Source: Streptomyces fructofermentans (GTDB lineage Bacteria > Actinomycetota > Actinomycetes > Streptomycetales > Streptomycetaceae). From it: a stretch of DNA of 64,000 bases. The notes beneath the pieces were generated by a model, which saw only the letters and a list, made by a program, of their open reading frames with translations, was not told where the DNA came from and ran no database searches. A program made the position numbers and the translations under genes. Where the stretch lies: NCBI RefSeq assembly GCF_014651055.1, contig NZ_BMWD01000016.1, positions 9,637 to 73,636 of the forward strand, written 5' to 3'. This document shows positions 18,859-29,560 of this stretch, in pieces; position 1 is the first letter of the stretch, and every line of letters begins with the position of its first letter.

Positions 18859-20153
18859 TGCCGACACCTCGCACCACCCCTGCCACGACGCCGCGCACCG
18901 CACCCGCCGCGACACCTCCCGCGGGGCACCGGAGTCCCGCCGCGCGGGCCGTCGGCGCGGCCGCCGTGCTCGCCGCGCTGGCCCTCGCCGGATGCGGCGG
19001 CGCGTCCGGCGGCACGACGAAGGGGACCCTCGGCGCGGCCGAGTCCGGTTCCGCGAGCCCCTCCGGCCGCGGGAGTGCCGCCGACTCCGCCCGGTCCGCC
19101 GGTCCCGTCGAGCCCGCCGTCCGGGGCCTGCCCGGGATGCCGCCGGTCCTCGACCCGGCCGACGTCTACGCCGCCGACCGCCCCAACAAGCTCTCCCCGG
19201 TGGTCAAGGACTTCCCCTCCCGCGTCTACGTCCCCAACACCGAGTCCGACACGGTCACCGTCATCGACCCGAAGACGTACAAGGTGCTGGAGACGATCCG
19301 CGTCGGCGTGCAGCCCCAGCACGTCGTCCCCTCCTGGGACCTGAAGACCCTGTGGGTCAACAACAACCGGGGCCACACCCTCACCCCCATCGACCCGAGG
19401 ACGGGGAAGGCGGGCAAACCCGTCGAGGTGCACGACCCGTACAACCTCTACTTCACCCCGAACGGCAAGTACGCCGTGGTGATGGCCTCCCTCGACCGTG
19501 AACTGGTCTTCCGCGACCCGCACACCATGAAGCGCGTCAAGACCGAACCGGTGAGCTGCTACGGCGTCAACCACGCCGACTTCTCGCTCGACGGCCGGTA
19601 CTTCATCGTCTCCTGCGAGTTCAGCGGCGAACTGCTGAAGGTCGACACGGAGCGGATGAAGGTGGTGGGCCAGCAGAAGCTGCCCTTCGACGGCGCGATG
19701 CCGCAGGACGTGAAGATCTCCCCGGACGGCAAGAAGTTCTACATCGCCGACATGATGGCCGACGGCATGTGGGTGCTGGACGGCGACACGTTCGACAGGC
19801 CCACCCTGCTGCCCACGGGCAAGGGCACCCACGGCCTCTACGTCGGCCGGGACTCCCGGGAGATGTACGTCTCGAACCGGGGCGAGGGCACCGTCTCCGT
19901 CTTCGACTTCACCAAGGACAGGCTCACCAAGAAGTGGCGCCTCCCGGACGGCGGCAGCCCCGACATGGGCGGCGTCTCGGCCGACGGCAAGGTGCTCTGG
20001 CTCTCCGGGCGCTACGACTCCGAGGTGTACGCCATCGACACCCGCACCGGCGCCCAGCTCGCCCGCATCCCCGTCGGCAACGGACCGCACGGGCTCGCGG
20101 TCTACCCGCAGCCGGGCCGCTACTCGCTCGGCCACACGGGCATCTTCCGCTGA
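18858..20153 (+). CDS. Lipoprotein with YncE/YVTN-type beta-propeller
   Basis: 431 residues with a long N-region, a lipobox ending at Cys46 (ALAGC), a Gly/Ser/Ala linker and a seven-bladed-type propeller from about 110 to 425. Repeated blades read like VYVPNTESDTVTVIDP, YLYFTPNGKYAVV and KFYIADMMADGMWVLDGD. Proteins of this fold act as surface interaction modules rather than known enzymes. Start and stop overlap with the deacetylase gene (TGATG), so the two products probably act together at the cell surface. Confidence 0.88.
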   Translation: MPTPRTTPATTPRTAPAATPPAGHRSPAARAVGAAAVLAALALAGCGGASGGTTKGTLGAAESGSASPSGRGSAADSARSAGPVEPAVRGLPGMPPVLDPADVYAADRPNKLSPVVKDFPSRVYVPNTESDTVTVIDPKTYKVLETIRVGVQPQHVVPSWDLKTLWVNNNRGHTLTPIDPRTGKAGKPVEVHDPYNLYFTPNGKYAVVMASLDRELVFRDPHTMKRVKTEPVSCYGVNHADFSLDGRYFIVSCEFSGELLKVDTERMKVVGQQKLPFDGAMPQDVKISPDGKKFYIADMMADGMWVLDGDTFDRPTLLPTGKGTHGLYVGRDSREMYVSNRGEGTVSVFDFTKDRLTKKWRLPDGGSPDMGGVSADGKVLWLSGRYDSEVYAIDTRTGAQLARIPVGNGPHGLAVYPQPGRYSLGHTGIFR

Positions 20154-20172
20154 CCGGGCGGCACCGGACCGC

Positions 20173-20892
20173 TCAGGCGCCGGGGCCCCCTTCCCGCGGT
20201 CCGCGCGAACGGCCCCCGGGAGGGTGCCCGGCGCCGGACCGCGCCCCACCGTCCCGAGGGGCGGCGAGCAGCGCCTCCGCCCCCACGGGCCGGTAGCCGG
20301 CCGCCTGGAACGCCCGTACGCTGCGGGCGTTGCCGGCGGCCTGCTGGGCCCACACCGGCTCGCCCCCGGCCAGATGCCGGGCCGCCGAGGCCAGCGCCCG
20401 CCCCAGCCCCCGGTGGCGCGCCGCCCCGTCCACCTCCGCCGCGGCCTCCAGCCGGCCGGCCACCCCGCGCCCCAGGACGAGCACGCCCCCGTCGGCGGCC
20501 CACACCCGTACCCCGTCGCGGCGCCCGCGCGCCCGGACCGCCCGGGGATGGTCCGGGTCGTGCAGCTCGACCAGGGCGAGCGGGGGCGGACCCGGCAGCG
20601 GCGACGCCACCGTCAGCAGGTCGACGGTGTCCGTCGTGCGCCCCGTACGCTCCATGAAGGCCGTCAGGAAACGCGGATGCATCGTCGCGGCCAGCGGATC
20701 GCAGCCGGTCCGCGCCAGCTCCTCGCGGACCCAGTCCTCCGGTTCGTCCGTGAACACGACCGAGTGCGCGGTGAAGGCGACGACACCCGCGTCGCGGTGC
20801 GTGTGCTGCGGCACCACCGTCGTGCCGCCGTCCGGCGGCGGGAAGACCCCGCGCGCCGCCGCGTCGAGAATGCCCCGCAGAGTGCCTGCCAC
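20173..20892 (-). CDS. GNAT-family N-acetyltransferase
   Basis: 239 residues from the GTG at 20892, preceded by GAAGGGCGG. The C-terminal half (about 130-225) has the GNAT core with acetyl-CoA loop ARHRGLGRALA and the following helix and strand AGNARSVRAFQAAGYRPVG. The N-terminal half (1-120) resembles a degenerate GNAT or substrate domain. It ends in a Gly/Arg/Pro-rich tail. The gene is convergent with the propeller gene and divergent from the EF-hand gene. Substrate unknown. Confidence 0.8.
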   Translation of the reverse strand: MAGTLRGILDAAARGVFPPPDGGTTVVPQHTHRDAGVVAFTAHSVVFTDEPEDWVREELARTGCDPLAATMHPRFLTAFMERTGRTTDTVDLLTVASPLPGPPPLALVELHDPDHPRAVRARGRRDGVRVWAADGGVLVLGRGVAGRLEAAAEVDGAARHRGLGRALASAARHLAGGEPVWAQQAAGNARSVRAFQAAGYRPVGAEALLAAPRDGGARSGAGHPPGGRSRGPREGGPGA

Positions 20893-21088
20893 GACACCGC
20901 CCTTCGTCCCGTCCCCGGCCCCGCGGACCGGGAGCCCCGTCTCCACGCCATGATCGGCGAGGGGTGCCCGGCCGTCCGCCGCGGGGGCCGCCCGCCGGCG
21001 GGCGGCCGCAGGGTGGTCGCCGCACGTCGCTTCCGGCCGGAACGTTAATCTGGCCTCGTCAGTGAAGCACCAAGAAGGGGCGGGTCCG

Positions 21089-21301
21089 GTGGCGGACATC
21101 GAGGAAGCACGCAAGGCGTTCGAGCGCATCGACGGGGACGGGGACGGCTACATCACCGCCGCCGAGTTCAAGAAGGCCCTGGCCCAGGGCGGCGACTGGA
21201 ACGTCACCGAGTCGGTGGCCGAGGCCGTCATCGCCGCTCAGGACCTCGACGGGGACAAGCTGCTCTCGTTCGACGAGTTCTGGACCCACCTGAACAAGTG
21301 A
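21089..21301 (+). CDS. Small EF-hand calcium-binding protein
   Basis: A 70-residue acidic cytoplasmic protein with two canonical EF-hand loops: DGDGDGYITAAE (15-26) and DLDGDKLLSFDE (52-63), each with Asp at positions 1, 3 and 5 and Glu at 12. It resembles the Streptomyces Cab calcium sensors/buffers. The GTG at 21089 has GAAGGGG at about 9 nt; an ATG 27 nt upstream (21062) lacks a site. It ends at a perfect hairpin shared with the convergent sdaA. Confidence 0.9.
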   Translation: MADIEEARKAFERIDGDGDGYITAAEFKKALAQGGDWNVTESVAEAVIAAQDLDGDKLLSFDEFWTHLNK

Positions 21302-21310
21302 GCGGCACAC

Positions 21311-21347
21311 GAGGGGCGCCCCCGCCGGACCGGCGGGGGCGCCCCTC
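21311..21347. terminator. Bidirectional hairpin terminator between EF-hand gene and sdaA
   Basis: A perfect 17-bp stem (21311-21327 with 21331-21347) around a 3-nt loop, 10 bp after the EF-hand stop and about 150 bp beyond the convergent sdaA stop. Confidence 0.85.
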
Positions 21348-21497
21348 GGCCGTACGGTCCGCGGACACGGCCTCCCTCACGGGTTCGCCACGCCCTCAGC
21401 CCGGCGCGGGTGGCGAAGGCCGCCACATCCTTGTCCAGCGGTGCGTCGGTGCACCGGTGGAAGTGCCAGGTGGCCCGGATGCGGGGCCGGCCCGGGG

Positions 21498-22865
<1,368 letters not shown>

Positions 22866-22983
22866 GGGGTACTCCTCAGGGTTTCGGCCGACGCCGTTGT
22901 CGGCCGGGTGGTGCGCAGACGCAGCGCGCGGAGCGCTTCGAGCAGGGCGGTGGGTGACGGGGGACGGGAGGGCCGCTCACGGC

Positions 22984-23023
22984 CCGGGGCACCGCACACG
23001 GTCCAGTGTGCGCGGTGCCCCGG
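22984..23023 (-). terminator. Hairpin between glyA and sdaA
   Basis: CCGGGGCACCGCACAC (22984-22999) pairs with 23006-23023 apart from a 2-nt bulge. It lies in the 186-bp gap and could end or attenuate the gcvT-gcvH-glyA transcript before sdaA. Confidence 0.65.
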
Positions 23024-23051
23024 ACAGTAGGACGTACAAAAGCGTACGAAA

Positions 23052-24311
<1,260 letters not shown>

Positions 24312-24319
24312 CGGGGTCC

Positions 24320-24697
24320 TCAGGATCCGGAGAATTCGGTGTACTCGTCCGCGGAGAGCAGGTCCTTCGGCTCCTCCGCGACCCGTACCTTGAACAGCCA
24401 GCCGCCCTCGAAGGGGGCCGTGTTCACGAGCGCCGGGTCGTCCACGACGTCCTGGTTGACCTCGGCGATCTCGCCGGTGACGGGCGAGTACAGGTCGCTG
24501 ACCGACTTGGTCGACTCCAGCTCGCCGCAGGTCTCGCCCGCGGTCACCGTGTCACCGACCTCCGGGAGCTGGACGTACACGACATCGCCGAGCGCGTTGG
24601 CCGCGTGCTCCGTGATGCCGACCGTCGAGACGCCGTCCTCGGCGCCCGACAGCCACTCGTGCTCCTTGCTGTAGCGCAGCTGCTGGGGGTTGCTCAT
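24320..24697 (-). CDS. gcvH: Glycine cleavage system H protein
   Basis: The lipoyl carrier shuttling the aminomethyl group between P, T and L proteins. It has 125 residues with lipoylation site Lys64 in ELESTKSVSDLYSP and the flanking fold signature VGITEHAANALGDVVYV (26-42). AGGAGA precedes the ATG. It sits between gcvT and glyA. gcvP is not in the window. Confidence 0.97.
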   Translation of the reverse strand: MSNPQQLRYSKEHEWLSGAEDGVSTVGITEHAANALGDVVYVQLPEVGDTVTAGETCGELESTKSVSDLYSPVTGEIAEVNQDVVDDPALVNTAPFEGGWLFKVRVAEEPKDLLSADEYTEFSGS

Positions 24698-24846
24698 GGC
24701 CTGAATTCTCCTGTACGCGGGGGAGTGCTGATGCGGGGGACTGGGGGTGACCCGGTCGGTGTGTCCGGGGTCACGCGAGGCGCGGGGACGCCGGGGAGTG
24801 CCCGGCGGCCGGGGCCGGTGTCAGGACCGGCGCCCGGCGACCAGTG

Positions 24847-25974
24847 TCACTTCCGGCGCTTGTAGAACGGCAGAGCCACGACCTCGTACGGTTCGTGGCT
24901 GCCCCGGATGTCGACCCCGACACCCGCGGTGCCGGGCACGGCGTGCGCGGCGTCGACGTACGCCATGGCGATCGGCCGGCCCAGCGTCGGCGAGGGCGCG
25001 CCGGACGTGATCTCGCCGACGACCTTGCCGTCGGCGACGACCGGGTAGCCGGCCCGAGGGACGCGGCGGCCCTCGGCGACCAGGCCGACGAGGACGCGCG
25101 GGGGCTCGGACTCGGCGCGGGCGGCGGCCGCCGACAGCGCCTCGCGCCCCACGAAGTCGCCCTCCTTCTCGAACTTCACGACCCGCCCGAGACCCGCGTC
25201 GAACGGGGTGAGCGCGGTGGTCAGCTCGTGCCCGTACAGCGGCATGCCCGCCTCCAGGCGCAGGGTGTCGCGGCAGGACAGCCCGCAGGGCACCAGGCCG
25301 ACCGGGGCGCCCGCCTCGGTCAGCGCCTGCCACAGCCGCTCGGCGTCGGCCGGGGCGACGAAGAGCTCGAAGCCGTCCTCGCCGGTGTAGCCGGTGCGGG
25401 CGATCAGGGCGGGGACGCCCGCGACGGTGCCGGGCAGGCCGGCGTAGTACTTCAGGCCGTCGAGGTCGGCGTCCGTCAGCGACTTCAGGATGCCGGGCGA
25501 CTCGGGGCCCTGGACGGCGAGCAGCGCGTAGGCGTCGCGGTCGTCGCGCACGGCGGCGTCGAAGCCCGCGGCGCGCTCGACCAGGGCGTCCAGGACGGTC
25601 TGCGCGTTCGAGGCGTTGGCCACGACCATGTACTCGGTCTCCGCGAGCCGGTACACGATGAGGTCGTCGAGGATGCCGCCGTCGGCCCGGCAGATCATGG
25701 TGTAGCGGGCGCGGCCGACACCGACGGAGGCGATGTTGCCGACGAGCGCGTGGTTCAGGAGCGCCGCCGCCTGCGGTCCGGTCACGGTGATCTCGCCCAT
25801 GTGGGAGAGGTCGAAGAGGCCGGCGCGGCCGCGTACGGCGAGGTGCTCGTCGCGCTCGGAGCCGTAGCGCAGCGGCATGTCCCAGCCGGCGAAGTCGGTC
25901 ATCGTCGCGCCCAGCGAGCGGTGCAGGGCGTCGAGCGCGGTACGGCGCGGGGCTACGGGTGCGGTGCTGCTCAT
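24847..25974 (-). CDS. gcvT: Glycine cleavage system T protein (aminomethyltransferase)
   Basis: Transfers the methylene group from H-protein-bound aminomethyl to tetrahydrofolate, releasing ammonia. The 375-residue protein shows the folate-binding core (TDFAGWDMPLRYG near the N-terminus, LFDLSHMGEITVTG, and TGYTGEDGFELF) and a C-terminal barrel ending SHEPYEVVALPFYKRRK. The ATG at 25974 has GGGAG at 8 nt. It is first gene after the glycine riboswitch, hence switched on by glycine. The 149-bp gap to gcvH holds nothing I recognise. Confidence 0.97.
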   Translation of the reverse strand: MSSTAPVAPRRTALDALHRSLGATMTDFAGWDMPLRYGSERDEHLAVRGRAGLFDLSHMGEITVTGPQAAALLNHALVGNIASVGVGRARYTMICRADGGILDDLIVYRLAETEYMVVANASNAQTVLDALVERAAGFDAAVRDDRDAYALLAVQGPESPGILKSLTDADLDGLKYYAGLPGTVAGVPALIARTGYTGEDGFELFVAPADAERLWQALTEAGAPVGLVPCGLSCRDTLRLEAGMPLYGHELTTALTPFDAGLGRVVKFEKEGDFVGREALSAAAARAESEPPRVLVGLVAEGRRVPRAGYPVVADGKVVGEITSGAPSPTLGRPIAMAYVDAAHAVPGTAGVGVDIRGSHEPYEVVALPFYKRRK

Positions 25975-26004
25975 CGGTGGGGCTCCCAAGGCATGACGGC
26001 GAGG

Positions 26005-26225
26005 TCTTTCCTCCCCATCTGTCATCGGAACCTGAGAGGTTCATCAGGACCCCGCGAAACGGTGGTCCTGATTTGCACCTTGGGTGGAGCCACGGAGAGC
26101 GGCCCGCTTTTCAGATGTGCCTCGCCCGCGCGGTAACGGTGCCTGAGAGATTCAAGGGAGGGACTTGCTCCTTCGGCGTCCGGGAACGCGTACGAGCAGT
26201 ACGTGTCCGGAACTCTCCCGCGCGG
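26005..26225 (-). ncRNA. Tandem glycine riboswitch controlling gcvT-gcvH-glyA
   Basis: On the minus strand this leader has the two-aptamer glycine riboswitch. Aptamer 1 (about 26220 to 26135) contains GGGAGAGTTCC, then CCGAAGGAGCAAGTCC and AATCTCTCAGGCAC. Aptamer 2 (about 26110 to 26012) contains the GAGAG arm, CCACCCAAGGTGCAAATC and GAACCTCTCAGG. The end lies about 30 nt before the gcvT start. In known cases glycine binding raises expression of the cleavage genes, preventing glycine toxicity and feeding one-carbon units. The expression platform was not resolved. Confidence 0.93.
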
Positions 26226-26478
26226 ATTCAAGCGGCCGGTATGCAGTTGGCGGGCACATCATTGCACGCATCCGAGTGACACGGCAGTGGCCTCCCCCGG
26301 CACGGCCCGCGGCCCCGGACGGGCCCGGTGCGGCGTCCGCCCGGGCCCGGCGGGCGGTCGCCACGATCTGTGACGGGGCTGTGGCAGGACGAGAACACAA
26401 ATGAGGGGACTCGCGCATTACCTTCTCTTTACACTCGACGGGGATGGGTCTCCCGACCCCATGGGGAGGACGATCAGG

Positions 26479-27153
26479 GTGAACAGGACCACGGCGTACG
26501 CCACGAGCGCGGCCATCGCGCTGCCCGAGCAGCCCACTGTCCCGGCCGCGGAGGCGTGCGGCCCGCTCGCGGCGGCGCCCGTCGTCCGCGACCTGCGCGA
26601 GCGCGCCGGGCACAGCCCGCACGGCCTGCGCTTCGGAGCGGCCGACCTGGTGGTGGTCACCGGCCTGCCGGGCAGCGGCAAGTCGACCCTTATGCGCCGC
26701 ACGGTCACGGGTCGCCGCGTCGACTCCCAGGACACCCGCGACCGCTGGGACGGGCGCCTCGGCCGCTTCCTGCCGTACGCGGTCTACCGCCCCCTCGTCC
26801 GGTTCGCGCACTACACGGGCCTGCGCCGGGCGCTGCGCTCCGGCGAGGGCGTCGTCGTGCACGACTGCGGCACGCAGGCCTGGGTGCGCGGCTGGCTCGC
26901 CCGCGACGCCCGCCGCAGGGGCGGCACGCTGCACCTCCTGCTGCTCGACGTCGACCCGGGCACGGCCCTGGACGGCCAGCGCGAGCGCGGCCGGGGCGTC
27001 TCGCGGTACGCGTTCGCGCGGCACCGCGGCGCGGTCGCGCGACTGCTGCGCTCCGTCGAGAAGGGCGACCTCCCGGAGGGCTGCGGCTCGGCCGTCCTCG
27101 TCGACCGGGCCGCGGTGGACGTGCTGCGGCGGATCGACTTCGGCGACGACTGA
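26479..27153 (+). CDS. P-loop ATP-binding protein (zeta-toxin/kinase-like fold)
   Basis: 224 residues with a clear Walker A, GLPGSGKST (62-70), a Lid-like Arg-rich segment (RRTVTGRRVDSQDTRDRW) and GVVVHDCGTQ as a probable Walker B-like strand. The overall layout is that of small kinases and AAA-type ATP-binding proteins common in actinobacteria, with no assigned substrate. The chosen GTG at 26479 has GGGGAGG about 10 nt upstream; in-frame ATGs at 26401 and 26461 are alternatives. It is divergent from the riboswitch operon and precedes two SseB-like genes. Confidence 0.75.
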   Translation: MNRTTAYATSAAIALPEQPTVPAAEACGPLAAAPVVRDLRERAGHSPHGLRFGAADLVVVTGLPGSGKSTLMRRTVTGRRVDSQDTRDRWDGRLGRFLPYAVYRPLVRFAHYTGLRRALRSGEGVVVHDCGTQAWVRGWLARDARRRGGTLHLLLLDVDPGTALDGQRERGRGVSRYAFARHRGAVARLLRSVEKGDLPEGCGSAVLVDRAAVDVLRRIDFGDD

Positions 27154-27339
27154 ACCGGCGGCCGGGCCGGCTCCCGGAGTCGCCGGGGAGCCGTGCGGGT
27201 GCCGTCGGGCGCCGACCTGCGCCGGCCGGATCCGTTCAGGGCAGGCCGGCGGCCGTCGGGAGCGGCGGCCCGGCGGTCCCGACCGCCCGGCGGCCGCCGG
27301 GCCGGTGTCCGAGGGCCGGGACGACCGGCGGGATTTCCT

Positions 27340-27359
27340 CGCGTACGGCTCCGTACGCG
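27340..27359. promoter_or_regulatory. Perfect palindrome CGCGTACGG-CT-CCGTACGCG
   Basis: A 9-bp inverted repeat with 2-nt centre, 45 bp upstream of the first SseB-like gene. The position suits an operator at the start of that transcript, but the binding protein is unknown. Confidence 0.45.
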
Positions 27360-27404
27360 TAATCTCGTCAACCGCAGAAGGCGGTTCGAGCAGGCGGTAG
27401 GCAG

Positions 27405-28220
27405 ATGGACATCCCGGCACAGGACATTCCGGCACAAGGGTTCCCGGCACAGGGCCCCCTCGCGCACCCCCACCCGCACACCGGCTGGCCCGGCAACGAG
27501 CTGGAGGAGGTGCTCGCCGCCTCCCTCGGCCTCGCCGCGTCGCCCTCCACGGGCGCCCGGATCGTGGAGGTGGCCACCCGCAGCTTCCTCTGGGTGCCGC
27601 TGCCCGAGGGCGGCGGTCCGCAGAGCGGCACCCTCGACCTGCCCACGATGGAACTGGGCGGCCAGGCGTACGTACCGGTGTTCACCTCGGAGCAGCAGTT
27701 CCGCCAGGTCGTCGGCGACCACATGGCGTACACCGTCGCGCCCGCCGTCGAGTTCGCGCGCGGCCTGCCGCCGCAGGTGGGCATCGCGGTGAACCCGGAC
27801 GGCACGGTCGGCGTCCCGCTGCCGCCGCCCGCCGTCGCCGAACTGTGCCGGGCGGGCCGGACCGCGCTCGACGGGTTCTCCGGGGGCGGCCGGGTCCGGC
27901 TGTTCCAGCCCGACTGGCAGGACGACCCGGTGGACTTCCTGGCCGCGGCCTCGGCGGAGTTCGCCGCCGCGGGGGTCGTCCTCAGCGCCCGGCGCTGCCT
28001 CGCGAGCATCGAGGGCGGCGACCCCGTGATGTTCATCGGGGTCGAACTGGCCCACTGGGACGAGGGCGCGCGCACGCTCCCGCTGGACGCCCTGGGCCGG
28101 GCGCTCGGCCGGGTGCCCGTGGGGCACGCGGTGAACCTCGTGTTCCTCGACGTCGCACAGGACCCGGTGGGGGACTGGCTGCGCGCCCAGGTGCGCCCCT
28201 TCTACCAGCACGGGCACTGA
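27405..28220 (+). CDS. SseB-like protein, first of two
   Basis: A 271-residue cytoplasmic protein with the two-part SseB layout: an N-terminal SseB domain (about 30-150) and a C-terminal SseB_C domain (about 165-268) ending DPVGDWLRAQVRPFYQ. It starts with a short repeat (DIPAQDIPAQGFPAQG) and a His/Pro-rich stretch. In E. coli sseB is linked to enhanced serine sensitivity; biochemical function is unknown. Its position beside serine/glycine metabolism is suggestive. The ATG at 27405 follows a weak GGCGGTAGGCAG. A paralogue follows 227 bp downstream. Confidence 0.82.
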   Translation: MDIPAQDIPAQGFPAQGPLAHPHPHTGWPGNELEEVLAASLGLAASPSTGARIVEVATRSFLWVPLPEGGGPQSGTLDLPTMELGGQAYVPVFTSEQQFRQVVGDHMAYTVAPAVEFARGLPPQVGIAVNPDGTVGVPLPPPAVAELCRAGRTALDGFSGGGRVRLFQPDWQDDPVDFLAAASAEFAAAGVVLSARRCLASIEGGDPVMFIGVELAHWDEGARTLPLDALGRALGRVPVGHAVNLVFLDVAQDPVGDWLRAQVRPFYQHGH

Positions 28221-28447
28221 CGTCGCACGGCCGAGCAGCGACCGCCCGCGTCAAGTCGCTGTCAGGATCGCGACTTAAGCTGGTTTCATGGCCCGGTCGG
28301 GGTCGTCGTCTTTTCGGCCGGGGTCCGGGGGTTGCTCCCCCGGACGATGCAGAATGGCCGGGTCGGGGTGGTGCCGCGTGCGGACGCGGCGGTCTCCCGG
28401 CCGGATCGGACCCGTATGTCAGGGATGTCGCGAAGGGGCGGTAGAAG

Positions 28448-29239
28448 GTGAGCGCGTCGGGCACGGCCGCGGCCGGGCAGGTCGAGCACATGCTGCGCCA
28501 AGTCACGCCCGGGCGTTACGACGCCTACGAGGCGCTCCTTCGCGCTCTCGCGACCCCGTCCTCCGGTCAGGTCTGGATGCTGCTGTGGCACGGCCAGTCC
28601 GGCTCGCCCGACGCCCAGTACGGGAACATGGAGGTCGACGGCTTCGGCTACGCCCCGTGCGTGACCTCCGCCCAGGAGCTCTCCGCCAGCGGCTGGAACC
28701 GCTCGTACGAGGTGGTCGACGGACTCGACGTCGCCCGCACGCTGTATCCCGACCACTTCGGCCTCTGGCTGAACCCGCACGCGCCGGGCGGCGGCCTGGG
28801 CGTCCCCTGGCTCGATCTGCGCCGGCTCGCCACCGGGCTGGAGCGGCAGCCCGCGGGCCCGCTCCGGCTGGCCGAACCGGGCATCGAGATCCCCCAGTTC
28901 TACGCCCTGCTCACGCAGAACGCGCACCGCACACCGGCCGTCCGCTCGCTCCGCCGTGCCTGGGTGCAGCCCGCTCTCGGGGCGCCCTATCTGGCCATCG
29001 GTCTCGACGTGTACGACACGAGTCCGCCCGCGGTGGACTCGGTGCGGGCCATGATGCAGCAGTCGATCGGCGCGGTGCCCGAGGGGCTGCCCGTGTCGAC
29101 CGTGGCGATGTCCGACGAGTACGACCCCGTGGCGCTGTGGATGCGGGCCAACGCGCGACCGTTCTACGACCGCGAGGCCCACGCGGCGCCCGCTCAGGCG
29201 CCCGCCGCCGGCGGCTACGGATTCCCCGGCGCCTACTGA
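28448..29239 (+). CDS. SseB-like protein, second of two
   Basis: 263 residues from the GTG at 28448. It shares with the previous gene the C-terminal SseB_C pattern (LAIGLDVYD, then DPVALWMRANARPFYDREAHA at the end), while its N-terminal half (QVEHMLRQVTPGRYDAYEALLRAL) is distinct. A Pro/Ala/Gly tail closes the protein. The pair probably arose by duplication followed by divergence. Function unknown; a role in serine or amino-acid stress is inference from the family name and neighbourhood. Confidence 0.8.
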   Translation: MSASGTAAAGQVEHMLRQVTPGRYDAYEALLRALATPSSGQVWMLLWHGQSGSPDAQYGNMEVDGFGYAPCVTSAQELSASGWNRSYEVVDGLDVARTLYPDHFGLWLNPHAPGGGLGVPWLDLRRLATGLERQPAGPLRLAEPGIEIPQFYALLTQNAHRTPAVRSLRRAWVQPALGAPYLAIGLDVYDTSPPAVDSVRAMMQQSIGAVPEGLPVSTVAMSDEYDPVALWMRANARPFYDREAHAAPAQAPAAGGYGFPGAY

Positions 29240-29560
29240 CCCCACTTCGCGGAACGATCGGTTCCACTTGCGGCGACCCGTGGGTGGAATGTCCGTATCT
29301 ACGCGGGTAAATGTGCTGTAAGGCCCCTTGCGTACCAATTGACATGTGTCCGACCCCCGTTACCCACCGTTCGGATAACGGAATCCTCCTGACGGCATCA
29401 CGTTTGCGCATCCATTCACCTTCAGGTCTGGCTACAGATCGCCGAGGCGTTGAAGACTCACGACTCCAGGACGTTTAGCTCCTGTGTACGACGGACTGAT
29501 CACGCCGCTACAGCGGCAAGTGTGGGCCGGCTACCGCCGGTTGAGAGGGGTCCCTGCCAG
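29240..29560 (+). promoter_or_regulatory. Leader/promoter region of the peptide transporter operon
   Basis: 321 bp without a gene, less G+C-rich than its surroundings. It has a perfect TTGACA at 29339-29344 but no good -10 box at 16-19 nt; a GGATAACGG lies further down at about 29371. No hairpin of note was seen. Confidence 0.4.

Noticed and set aside
21351..21497. Possible short minus-strand gene after sdaA
   Set aside because: An open frame exists, but there is no start signal and no recognised motif.
29339..29380. Housekeeping promoter for the peptide transporter operon
   Set aside because: TTGACA is perfect but no -10 hexamer lies at a normal distance, so it is listed only as a leader region.
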